From Kiritimatiellia bacterium (GTDB taxonomy: Bacteria > Verrucomicrobiota > Kiritimatiellia > RFP12 > UBA3636): 10,031 nt of DNA. The DNA is taken from contig JAFPUX010000483.1 in NCBI GenBank assembly GCA_017413145.1, forward strand, positions 1 to 10,031, read 5' to 3'. Below, in pieces: positions 1 to 7,437 of this stretch (within the stretch, counting starts at the first letter, position 1; every line of letters starts with the position of its first letter). Made by a program: the position numbers and the translations under genes. The notes beneath the pieces were generated by a model. The model had not been told where the DNA came from. It did not search any database and worked only from the letters and a program-made list of their open reading frames with translations.

Positions 1-580
1 CCGGATACCGCACGATCCAGTCCTGGTTGATGCGCCGGAAGAGTCCGGGAGAGGGGCCGCCGCGGAGGGTGGACAGGTCGAAGACGATGCGGCCCGACGT
101 GCCCTGGAGGCCGAGCTCGAGCGTCACGGCATCGGGACGCGCGCCCTTGTAGGAGGCGTCGTTGCGCAGGACGGTCGCCGGGAGGTCGCCGATCGCGTTG
201 CGGGCGTTCGGCCAGCCCTCGCGGCCCGTGGCCGATTCCACCCAGTGGGCCTGGAACTTGAGCCCGAGCCATCCCTGGGTCGGCTTGGCGAGGGCCGTCC
301 CCTCCGCCTCGACCGTCATCGAGAAGCCTTCCGCGCCGGCGAAGAGCTCCGCGGGCAGCTTCGCGGTCGCCACCGCGTCGGACGGATAGGCGTTCGTCGG
401 GATGTCGACGACGAGCCGGCCGCCGTCGAGCGTCGCGTACTTCGGCGGCAGCCTCCACACGAGGTTCGTGAGCGGGGGCGGCGGCGTGTCGGGGATCTGC
501 ACCTCCTGCGGCTCGGCGGCGGATTCCGCCGCGACGCACGGGGCGAGAAGAAGGACGAAGGGGGCGGAGAAGCGTTTCAT
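1..580 (-). CDS. Exported protein, N-terminal part (possible carbohydrate-active enzyme), cut by window start
   Basis: The minus-strand frame is open from ATG at 580 to the window edge, giving 193 codons without the C-terminus. Residues 1-18 form a typical signal peptide: n-region MKR, hydrophobic core FVLLLA, and a VAA cleavage site before ESAAE. Cys15 is preceded by LAP, which is a poor lipobox, so signal peptidase I export is more likely than a lipoprotein. A short proline-rich stretch (DTPPPP) follows, then about 140 residues of alternating hydrophobic segments (GWLGLKFQAHW, RIVFDLSTL) that look like a beta-sandwich of the kind preceding catalytic domains in secreted glycosidases. No catalytic motif lies within the visible part. 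The end (RRINQDWIVRY) may lead into a cellulase-like (GH5) barrel, but that is a guess from general resemblance. It is transcribed divergently from the esterase fusion gene, from its own promoter. No Shine-Dalgarno sequence is visible upstream. Confidence 0.8.
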   Translation of the reverse strand, partial: MKRFSAPFVLLLAPCVAAESAAEPQEVQIPDTPPPPLTNLVWRLPPKYATLDGGRLVVDIPTNAYPSDAVATAKLPAELFAGAEGFSMTVEAEGTALAKPTQGWLGLKFQAHWVESATGREGWPNARNAIGDLPATVLRNDASYKGARPDAVTLELGLQGTSGRIVFDLSTLRGGPSPGLFRRINQDWIVRYP

Positions 581-629
581 GGAACGCAAGGGACGGACGG
601 TCGTTCGACGAATGGAAGGGACGGAATGG

Positions 630-658
630 ATGATACCAGAAGCCGCGGCCGCAGGCAA
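630..658 (-). promoter_or_regulatory. Promoter for the minus-strand exported-protein gene
   Basis: Read on the minus strand, there is a -35 box TTGCCT (653-658), a 17-bp spacer and a -10 box TATCAT (630-635). The -10 matches the consensus TATAAT at five of six bases and is preceded by TGG, giving an extended -10. A start site would fall near 623, leaving about 43 bases of leader before the ATG at 580. The call rests on sequence match and placement only. Confidence 0.6.
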
Positions 659-683
659 ACGCGGTTGCGCGGAAGGCCGCGGC
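642..683. repeat. 9-bp inverted repeat spanning the divergent promoters (candidate operator)
   Basis: GCCGCGGCC at 642-650 is the perfect reverse complement of GGCCGCGGC at 675-683, with 24 bp between. Each arm contains the 8-bp palindrome GCCGCGGC, and each arm sits inside the spacer of one of the two divergent promoters, 5 to 6 bp upstream of its -10 box. Nearly concentric with it is the imperfect palindrome GCAAACGCGGTTGC (655-668), which overlaps both -35 boxes. This symmetry would suit a regulator acting on both genes. Two cautions apply: GC-rich palindromes arise easily by chance in such DNA, and the inner palindrome partly reflects both -35 boxes starting with TTGC. Confidence 0.4.
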
Positions 684-694
684 AATGCTAGAAT
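665..694 (+). promoter_or_regulatory. Promoter for the esterase fusion gene
   Basis: A -35 box TTGCGC (665-670), an 18-bp spacer and a -10 box TAGAAT (689-694) are present. The -10 matches the consensus at five of six bases and is extended by TG at 686-687. The start site would be near 701, about 29 bases before the ATG at 730. The -35 box lies 6 bp from that of the divergent minus-strand promoter. Confidence 0.6.
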
Positions 695-729
695 CGGCGC
701 ATCCCGGCACCCCTTCCACGCAGGCCTCC

Positions 730-3700
730 ATGAACCCGGATCTGATTCGGATCACCGCCGACCGTCCAGCCGCGCTCTACCGGTGCGGCGAGACCGCGAC
801 GTTCACGGTCTCTCTCGACCCCGCCGCGGACGGCGCGGGCGAGGCGCTCGTCACGCTCGACAACTTCGGCTCGCACGAGGCCCTGCGCCGCACCGTCGAC
901 CTCGCGAAGGACTGCCCGTTCGAGATCGAGGGCACGCTCGCCGAGCCCGGCTTCCTTCGCCTCTGCATCCGTCCCGCGGGCTCGGACGGGAAGAAGGTCT
1001 TCGGCGTCGGCTTCGAGCCGGAGCGCATCCGCAAGGCGAGCCCGTCGCCGCCGGACTTCGACGCGTTCTGGGCCGAGGCGAAACGCCAGCTCGACGCGAC
1101 GACCCCCGTCGATCCGCAGATGCTCCGCGTTCCGGAGAAGTGCACCGGCGACTTCGACTTCTACCGCGTCTCGTTCGCGTCGCACGGCGGGCGCGTCTGG
1201 GGCCTGCTGACGATCCCGAAGGACGCTTCCGCGGAGCGGAAGCATCCGGTGCGCTTCGAGATCCCCGGCTCCGGGACGGGCCCCTGGACGAACACGCTCG
1301 AGGGCTCGCGCGACGCGATCCGGATGAAGATGACCGTCCATCCCGAGCCGCTTCCGTTCGACCACGGCGAACTGCTCGCGTGGCACGAGAGGAACCGCGC
1401 GCGGCTCAAGGCCCGATACGGCGTCGAGGGCTACTCCATCGCGGGCCTCGGCACGTCGCGCGAGGACTACTACTACTACCGCGCCATCCTCGGCATCTGC
1501 CGCGCGGCCGACTGGCTCGCACGGCGCCCGGAAGCCGACGCGACGCGCTTCACCTACGAGGGCGCGTCGCAGGGCGGCGGCCTCGGCCTCGCCGTGACCG
1601 CGCTCTCGCCGCGCTTCACGAAGGCGCTCCTGATGGTGCCGGCGCTGAGCGACGTGCTCGCGTACCGGGCCGGCCGCCGCAGCGGCTGCGCGCCGTGCCC
1701 GGTGCAGGACCAGCTCCCGGAGAACCGCGGGCGCGCGGCGTCGCTCGCGCCGTATTTCGACGGCGCGAACTTCGCCTCGCGCATCCGCTGCCCGGTGCGC
1801 GTGGTCGTCGGATTCGCGGACGACGCATGCGTCCCGCCCGCCGTCTACGCGACCTACAACGAGATGACCTCGCCCGACCGCGCGATCGTGTGCGGCGTCG
1901 GCATGGGCCACAACTGCAACACCCGCCCCGACCTCATGCGGACGCTCTTCGACTGGCTCAAGGGCCCGGCCGCGCCCCGCGAAGGCCGCCCTGCCGGCAT
2001 GCAGGCCCTCCACGCCGGCGGAATGCCCGGATACCCGGACGACACGCACGCCTTCGCGGAAACGTTCGGGCGGCACGAGCCCTTCGTTCCGAACTGGGAC
2101 GACGCGCCGTGCGGGACGGACGAACTGGACGCGACGCGCGGGCTGTTCCTGAGGGCGTCGTTCCCCGACCCGGAGGGACTGCTCGACACCGCGCGTTCGG
2201 ATTTCGAGCGCTTCCTCGCGGAGGCGGGGCTCGCGGGCGCGGCCGTTCCCGTCGAGGCGAAGGAAGCCGCCGGCCTGGACCGGGAGGAATACCGCCTGTC
2301 CGTCGGAACGGACGCAGTGTCGCTGGAGGCGTCCGACGCCGAAGGCATCCGCCGCGGCCTGTATTTCCTGCGCGACGAGCTCGCCGGGTCGCCGCACCTC
2401 AAGCGGGGGACGGTCCGCCGGAAGCCGTGGCTGCGGAACCGGATCTCGCGCTGTTTCTTCGCCCCGATCAAGCGCCCGCCGTTCAACCTCGACGAGCTGA
2501 TGGACGACGTCGACTACTATCCGGAGGAGTATCTGGGCCGCCTGGCGCACGAGGGCGTGAACGGGCTGTGGCTGACCGTCGCGTTCCGCGAAATCTGCGA
2601 CACGTCGATCCGGCCCGCGCCGCCGGACGCGGCGCGCCGGATCGCCAAGCTGCGCGCCACGGTCGACCGCTGCCGTCGCTACGGCATCCGGGTCTGGGCG
2701 TTCTGCATCGAGCCGTTCCACTGGTCGGCGGCCGCGGGCAATCCGGTGCCTCCGGGCTGCGAGGAGCTCCTGGGGCCGGGCGTTTCCGCGGACGGCGCGG
2801 CGTCGGGCCCGCGCTGTTTCTGCGTCGACTCGGAAACGGCGCGGCGGTATCTCCGCGAATGCACGAATTCGCTGTTCCGCGCGGTTCCGAATTTGGGCGG
2901 GATGATCGTCCTGTGCCACGGCGAGCGCATGACCTCCTGCCCGAGCCGGATCGACCGCCTCGACGACACCGGCGCGATCCCGTGCCCGAAGCGCTGCGGC
3001 AGAACCGCCGCGGAGATCCTCGCGGACGTGCTCGGCGCGCTGAAGCGCGGAATGGCCGACGCCAGCCCGGACGCGGAGCTGATCGGCTGGATCTACGCGC
3101 CGCAGGAGGAGTCGGCCTCGGGCTGGATGGCGCAGCTGCCCGCCCTCCTTCCGCCGGACGTGGCGCTCGCCTTCAACTTCGAATCCGGCGTGGCGAAGCG
3201 CCAGCTCGGCGCGGTCCGCGTCGGCGGCGACTACTGGCTCTCGGCCGTCGGCCCGTCCGACCGGTTCGCACGGATGGCCGAGGCGGCCCGGGGCCGCTGC
3301 CGGCTCGCCGCCAAGCTCCAGGTCTCCTGCTCCCACGAATGCGCCACGGTCCCGTTCGTCCCCGTGCCCGAGCTCCTCTACCGCAAATACCGCGCCATGC
3401 GCGAGCTGGGCGTCCGGGACGCCATCCAGTGCTGGTTCTTCGGCAACTGCCCCGGGCTCATGAACGAAGCGGCGGGCCGTCTCGCCTTCGAGGACTTCGC
3501 GTCCGGCGAGGACGCGTTCCTGGACGGGCTGGCCGGGCCCGGATGGGGTCGCGACCGGCGGCACGCCGTGGCCGCCTGGAAGCGCTTCGCCGAGGGCTAT
3601 TCGAACTACCCGCTGGACATCCGCTTCCAGTACTACGGCCCGATGCACGACGGCCCGGTCTGGCCGCTGCACCTCCGGCAGGCGATGCGCCCGCTTACCC

Positions 3701-4623
3701 GCAGCTGGAAGCCGGAGACGTTCCCCGCCGGCGACGCCGTCGGCGAGTGCGCGGCGCAGTTCGGGCCGGACGAACTCGCGCAGCTCACCGGGACGCTGTC
3801 CCGCGAATGGCGGGCGGGTCTGGCGGAGCTGGAGAAGGCGCCCGCCGCCGCCCGCCATCCGGAAGCCGCGGTCGCGCGGGCGCTGGACCTCGTGTTCCGT
3901 TCCGGCCACGACGTCCTCCGCTTCTACGCGCTGCGCAACGCCCTGCTGGACTCGCCGCCGGATGCGGCGGCGTTGCTCGCCGGCATGAAGGAAATCGTCC
4001 GAGAGGAGATCGGGAACTCGCTCCGCCTCGCGGACCTCTGCGAACGCGACCGCCGGCTCGGCTACCATTCCGAGGCGCAGGTCCGCAAGTTCTTCCCGGA
4101 CAAGCTGCGGTGGCGCGCCGGCCGGCTCCGCGAGCTGCTCGCGGGGGACTTCGCCGCGGCCGAGGCCGTGCTCGCGGAAGGCGGCGACATCGGGGCGTTC
4201 CTGGCCTGGCAGGGAGAAACGGCCGTGGCGGGGCGGACCTATGGCGCCAACGGGATTGCGTGGTGCTTCGAGTCCGACGCGGACAAGGTCGTCTTCCACC
4301 TGGACTTCGAGTCGGCGGGGGAGAATCCGGAAGAGGCCCACCTGTTCTTCATGGACCGCAAGGGCGCGCGCAACCCGCTGCTCCCGGTCCGGCTCGCGCG
4401 GAAGGACCATCCGCGGACGGCGTCCGGCTGGCATGCGGACTGGTCCGTATCCCGCCTGCTTCTCGGACAGGAATCGGAGTTCTTCTTCGGCGTCGAGCGG
4501 ACGGAAGTCCGGAAGGACGGCACGGTCGCGTTCACGAACGACGTTCCGGGTGCGTTCCTCCACGAGCCGCGGCTGTGCCTGGGGTCTTTCTCGCCGGACA
4601 AACTGCGACGCGTGAAACTGTAG
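730..4623 (+). CDS. Two-part fusion: CE7/AXE1-type acetyl esterase + GH20-like glycosidase region
   Basis: The protein has 1297 residues. Residues about 5-90 look like the Ig-like domain that often precedes such esterases. Residues about 110-410 are an AXE1 (CE7 acetylxylan esterase/cephalosporin-C deacetylase) alpha/beta-hydrolase. The nucleophile motif is GASQGG with Ser280, the acid is Asp364 in GFADDAC, and the base is His394 in GMGHN, so the triad is complete. Residues about 470-560 resemble the small alpha/beta domain before GH20/GH67 barrels (EYRLSVG, then GIRRGLYFLRDEL). From about 565 a barrel-like region follows (ISRCFFAPIKRPP, CHGERMTSC, CPKRC), then a helical stretch (DRRLGYHSEAQ) and a beta-rich C-terminus. 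The second enzyme's family and catalytic residues are uncertain. Together they would remove acetyl groups and cleave a glycan. No signal peptide is visible. The in-frame ATG at 685 lies inside the promoter, so ATG 730 with a weak AGG at 722-724 was chosen. Confidence 0.85.
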   Translation: MNPDLIRITADRPAALYRCGETATFTVSLDPAADGAGEALVTLDNFGSHEALRRTVDLAKDCPFEIEGTLAEPGFLRLCIRPAGSDGKKVFGVGFEPERIRKASPSPPDFDAFWAEAKRQLDATTPVDPQMLRVPEKCTGDFDFYRVSFASHGGRVWGLLTIPKDASAERKHPVRFEIPGSGTGPWTNTLEGSRDAIRMKMTVHPEPLPFDHGELLAWHERNRARLKARYGVEGYSIAGLGTSREDYYYYRAILGICRAADWLARRPEADATRFTYEGASQGGGLGLAVTALSPRFTKALLMVPALSDVLAYRAGRRSGCAPCPVQDQLPENRGRAASLAPYFDGANFASRIRCPVRVVVGFADDACVPPAVYATYNEMTSPDRAIVCGVGMGHNCNTRPDLMRTLFDWLKGPAAPREGRPAGMQALHAGGMPGYPDDTHAFAETFGRHEPFVPNWDDAPCGTDELDATRGLFLRASFPDPEGLLDTARSDFERFLAEAGLAGAAVPVEAKEAAGLDREEYRLSVGTDAVSLEASDAEGIRRGLYFLRDELAGSPHLKRGTVRRKPWLRNRISRCFFAPIKRPPFNLDELMDDVDYYPEEYLGRLAHEGVNGLWLTVAFREICDTSIRPAPPDAARRIAKLRATVDRCRRYGIRVWAFCIEPFHWSAAAGNPVPPGCEELLGPGVSADGAASGPRCFCVDSETARRYLRECTNSLFRAVPNLGGMIVLCHGERMTSCPSRIDRLDDTGAIPCPKRCGRTAAEILADVLGALKRGMADASPDAELIGWIYAPQEESASGWMAQLPALLPPDVALAFNFESGVAKRQLGAVRVGGDYWLSAVGPSDRFARMAEAARGRCRLAAKLQVSCSHECATVPFVPVPELLYRKYRAMRELGVRDAIQCWFFGNCPGLMNEAAGRLAFEDFASGEDAFLDGLAGPGWGRDRRHAVAAWKRFAEGYSNYPLDIRFQYYGPMHDGPVWPLHLRQAMRPLTRSWKPETFPAGDAVGECAAQFGPDELAQLTGTLSREWRAGLAELEKAPAAARHPEAAVARALDLVFRSGHDVLRFYALRNALLDSPPDAAALLAGMKEIVREEIGNSLRLADLCERDRRLGYHSEAQVRKFFPDKLRWRAGRLRELLAGDFAAAEAVLAEGGDIGAFLAWQGETAVAGRTYGANGIAWCFESDADKVVFHLDFESAGENPEEAHLFFMDRKGARNPLLPVRLARKDHPRTASGWHADWSVSRLLLGQESEFFFGVERTEVRKDGTVAFTNDVPGAFLHEPRLCLGSFSPDKLRRVKL

Positions 4624-4640
4624 AACCCCGCGGTTTTCCG

Positions 4641-4669
4641 TTGACGCACGATGCGGAATCGGGTATCGT
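4641..4669 (+). promoter_or_regulatory. Promoter for the LamG protein gene
   Basis: TTGACG (4641-4646) matches the -35 consensus at five of six bases. It is followed by an exact 17-bp spacer and TATCGT (4664-4669), which matches the -10 consensus at four of six. It fills most of the 53-bp gap between the esterase fusion and the next gene. Transcription would start near 4676, right at the GTG start codon (4677), which implies a leaderless or nearly leaderless mRNA. It shows that the downstream gene can be expressed independently of the esterase gene. Confidence 0.65.
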
Positions 4670-4676
4670 GCGCCGT

Positions 4677-7340
4677 GTGAAACACCTCGCCGCGATTCTC
4701 GCCTTCGCCGCCGTCCCGGCCCTTGCCGCCGGCGGCGCCGGGTACCGTTTCACGGCGACGGTGAACTACGCCGGCGCGCCCGCGTCGGACGTCCCGGCCG
4801 CGCTGCGGCTTTCGACAAACCTCGTGGAAGGCTTCGACTACGCCGCGGCCGGGGACGGCACGCACTTCACGATCACGGACGGAACCGGCGCGGTTCTCCC
4901 CTACGAGATCGACACGTGGAACCCCGACGGCGAGTCGCTCCTCTGGGTCAAGATCCCGTATTTCGCGAACGGCAGGAAACTCACCGTGATCTACGGCGAC
5001 ACCGAAAAGGACATGACGACCCGCGCGGCGGAGGTGTGGTCGAACTACATCGGCGTGTGGCACATGAACTCCGTGAACGCCCTCGGCAAGGTTCCCAACT
5101 CCGCCGGCGACGCGCGGTTCGACGCCGAGGTGTCGTCGTTCTCGCGAACCGGCCAGGCCGGCAAATTCGGCCGGTCGGTGCTGGTCTACACCAACGCATG
5201 GCACGGCGGCAAGAACGACAAGGAACGGGGCGGCGTGTTCGTTCCGGACGGCGGAAACCTGGACCTTTCCGGCGATTTCGCGGTCTCCGGCTGGTTCTAC
5301 CACACTGCGGTCGACAATCCCGGAAACGACAGCAAGTCCTTCCGCTGGGACAACATCTTCTGCAAGCGAAAACACCCGGAGACGGACAACTCCGCGAACG
5401 AAGGCGACACGCGTGGTTTCGGCTTCCGCATCAAGGACAACAAGACGAACTGCGAACAGCTGGAACTCTACGGATCGTCCGTCACGGAATCGGTTCCGAC
5501 GACGTGGCCCCGTCTCAAGAACGACACCTGGTACCACCTTGCGGCGGTCTTCGAGGGCGGGCGGGGAGTGACACGCGTCGACGGCGCGGTGAAGGCCGTG
5601 GACGAGGACGAGGTCGGCACCGTCGTCGACAACGACCTGCCGCTGTCGATCGGCAACAACGGGACGGCCTGGCTCGACGAGCCGGGCGGCAAGGCCTGGG
5701 GCGGCCGCGCGGACGAGGTCCGCCTCATCCGCGGCGCGCCATCCGAAGCCTGGTTCGCCGCCGAATACGCGGCGATGGCGAACGGGCTCTCCTGCGCCCC
5801 GGAGACCTTCTCGCTCACGATCGACCAGAACGAGCACTTCGACGACGCCGTGACCGTGTCGAGCGACATCCCGCCCGCCGCGAACGGCGAGTACTACCCG
5901 GGAACGACCGTCACGCTCACCGCCGTGCCGAACGCGACGGGGACGTTCCGCAAGTGGTACGGCGACGTCCCGCAGGAGAGCTGGACGAACGAGACGGTCT
6001 CCTTCGTCGTCGAGCGCGATTCGTGGGTCTACGCCCGCTTCGTCCATCCGTGGACGCTCGCCGCGGACAAGGCCACGATGACAGACGGCCACTTCACCGT
6101 CAACGTCTCCGTCCTGGACGAGGCCGCGCGCACGCTGACCGTCGGCAAGGCGGCGGAGGCGGGCCTTTCCCCCACCAACGATACCGGAACCGGGACGATC
6201 GATCTCGGCGGGCCGATCCGGCTCGCGGGCGACGGAACGACCTGGAGAATCGACCGGTTCGGCGCAACCCGGGGGTCGCAGTCCTTCCCGATCTCCCGCG
6301 AAGGCCCCTTCCGCTATCTGTCCCCCGGAACCGTGACGACCACGTCCACGTGGGGGACGCAGCTGTTCCACCGGGGCGACACCGGCAACAACGCCCCGCC
6401 GCTTTTCGGGGCGCCGTACACGATGGTCGTCCTGGACGAGCCGGCGGGTCCGTCCCTGATCTGCAACTTCATGTTCAGCAGCCAGTCCGATCTCCGGAAG
6501 CTCATCATCCAGGCGCCGAACGTGACGGAGCTGTTCAGGGAGGGGGAAAACATCCTCAACAGGGTTTTCTCCTCCCAGTCGTTGGAGGACACCCGGTTCG
6601 ACTGGTGGGACCTCCCGTCCCTGTCCAGGATCCAGCACAGCTTCTTCGTGAAGGAATGGGGGAGCGACGGATCGCTGCGCCGGCGCATCCCGGCCGGGGG
6701 GGCGCTCTCCCTGCCGAGCATGCGGGGGCTCGATTGGCTCGCCGAGCTGTCGGACTACAACGGCGGCACGCCGCTTTTCCTGATGCGGAACGTGGAGGAG
6801 ATTTCGCTCGGCGGCAAGGACGAGGATACGACCGTCACCAACCTCTGCACCTACGCCTTCGCCGGCGACTCGTCGCTCCGGAAAGTCACGCTCCACGCGG
6901 CGCCCGACATCCAGGTCGGCAAACGCATCTTCGCCGACCACACGCACAACACGTTCCGGACGAACGAAGTCATCGACGGCGTGAGCTACAGCATCGGCTC
7001 CCAGGTCCTGAGAGGCCGCGTGCCGGACGTGATCCATTTCACCGGACAGGCGATCTCGGAGACGGCGATTTCGAACCTGCTGGACGCCTGCCCCGTCGCC
7101 AGCAGCGCGACGAAGCCCGTCGCAATCCACGCCTCGCGCTTCCAGCCCGGCTGGCGGCGGGTCGACCGGGCGGACTGGATCTCGGACCCGACGCCGGCGG
7201 AACGCGCCGCCTACCCGGGGCAGATGCTGATCGGCGTCTACCGCGCCGGCGCGGAGGCGCCGGCCGGCAAGGCCGTGATCGTCCACGCCGACAACGACTG
7301 GGACCAACGGGAACAGCCGTCGCTCATGGTGATCCGGTAG
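4677..7340 (+). CDS. Secreted DUF2341 + LamG + bacterial-repeat protein
   Basis: The protein has 887 residues. It starts with a signal peptide (MKHLAAILAFAAVPALA, cleavage after Ala17 or Ala18). Residues about 30-105 are a DUF2341 domain (VLPYEIDTWN, LLWVKIPYF, LTVIYGD). Residues about 125-365 form a LamG/concanavalin-like beta-sandwich (GVWHMN near its start, DFAVSGWFY, WYHLAAVF, ADEVRLIRG), which in other proteins binds sugars or other ligands. Residues about 380-456 match the divergent InlB B-repeat type (GEYYPGTTVTLTAVP, FRKWYGDV, VYARF). The rest has BspA-like leucine-rich elements (LRKLIIQAPNVTEL near 607; FAGDSSLRKVTL near 725). No enzyme motif and no C-terminal anchor are seen, so a binding or surface role is inferred. 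The start GTG 4677 fits the signal peptide; the same frame runs open far upstream, but that part overlaps the esterase gene and is not coding. GTG 4668 would give a more basic n-region but falls inside the -10 box. Confidence 0.85.
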   Translation: MKHLAAILAFAAVPALAAGGAGYRFTATVNYAGAPASDVPAALRLSTNLVEGFDYAAAGDGTHFTITDGTGAVLPYEIDTWNPDGESLLWVKIPYFANGRKLTVIYGDTEKDMTTRAAEVWSNYIGVWHMNSVNALGKVPNSAGDARFDAEVSSFSRTGQAGKFGRSVLVYTNAWHGGKNDKERGGVFVPDGGNLDLSGDFAVSGWFYHTAVDNPGNDSKSFRWDNIFCKRKHPETDNSANEGDTRGFGFRIKDNKTNCEQLELYGSSVTESVPTTWPRLKNDTWYHLAAVFEGGRGVTRVDGAVKAVDEDEVGTVVDNDLPLSIGNNGTAWLDEPGGKAWGGRADEVRLIRGAPSEAWFAAEYAAMANGLSCAPETFSLTIDQNEHFDDAVTVSSDIPPAANGEYYPGTTVTLTAVPNATGTFRKWYGDVPQESWTNETVSFVVERDSWVYARFVHPWTLAADKATMTDGHFTVNVSVLDEAARTLTVGKAAEAGLSPTNDTGTGTIDLGGPIRLAGDGTTWRIDRFGATRGSQSFPISREGPFRYLSPGTVTTTSTWGTQLFHRGDTGNNAPPLFGAPYTMVVLDEPAGPSLICNFMFSSQSDLRKLIIQAPNVTELFREGENILNRVFSSQSLEDTRFDWWDLPSLSRIQHSFFVKEWGSDGSLRRRIPAGGALSLPSMRGLDWLAELSDYNGGTPLFLMRNVEEISLGGKDEDTTVTNLCTYAFAGDSSLRKVTLHAAPDIQVGKRIFADHTHNTFRTNEVIDGVSYSIGSQVLRGRVPDVIHFTGQAISETAISNLLDACPVASSATKPVAIHASRFQPGWRRVDRADWISDPTPAERAAYPGQMLIGVYRAGAEAPAGKAVIVHADNDWDQREQPSLMVIR

Positions 7341-7384
7341 CCGCCCATGAAAGCCCCGCCACGTCCCTCGCCCCCGGCCGACCC

Positions 7385-7405
7385 TTCGCCGGTCTTCGTG
7401 GCGAA
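7385..7405 (+). other. Small hairpin in the gap before the glycyl radical enzyme fusion
   Basis: TTCGCC (7385-7390) and GGCGAA (7400-7405) are perfect reverse complements around a 9-base loop. There is no T-run after it, so it is not a convincing intrinsic terminator. It could be a weak transcript-end or leader hairpin, or chance. Nothing else stands out in the 97-bp gap 7341-7437: no clear promoter and no strong Shine-Dalgarno sequence, so read-through from the LamG gene is possible. Confidence 0.2.
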
Positions 7406-7437
7406 ATAGACCTCAGCCCATGTCCGGACAAGAACCA

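Noticed and set aside
685..732. ATG at 685 as start of the esterase fusion.
   Set aside because: It overlaps the extended -10 box (686-694), so it would not be in the transcript. The extra 15 residues add no signal peptide or conserved segment.
688..4563. 1291-codon minus-strand open frame opposite the esterase fusion.
   Set aside because: Low-complexity Arg/Ala/Glu/Val translation without domains; it mirrors the codon bias of the plus-strand gene.
4624..4640. Possible intrinsic terminator AACC-CCGC-GGTT followed by TT after the esterase gene.
   Set aside because: The stem is only 4 bp and the T-run is too short; it also abuts the next promoter.
402..4676. Very long plus-strand frame upstream of and continuous with the LamG protein gene (would give a 2312-residue protein).
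   Set aside because: Up to 4676 the translation is Arg/Pro/Gly/Ala-rich with no recognisable domain and overlaps the esterase fusion, whose frame shows clear motifs. It is open only because stop codons are rare in such GC-rich DNA. The real gene begins at the signal peptide at 4677.
4239..7307. 1022-codon minus-strand open frame opposite the LamG protein gene.
   Set aside because: Same shadow pattern (Val/Arg/Asp-rich, no motifs), while the plus strand encodes a signal peptide and known domains.
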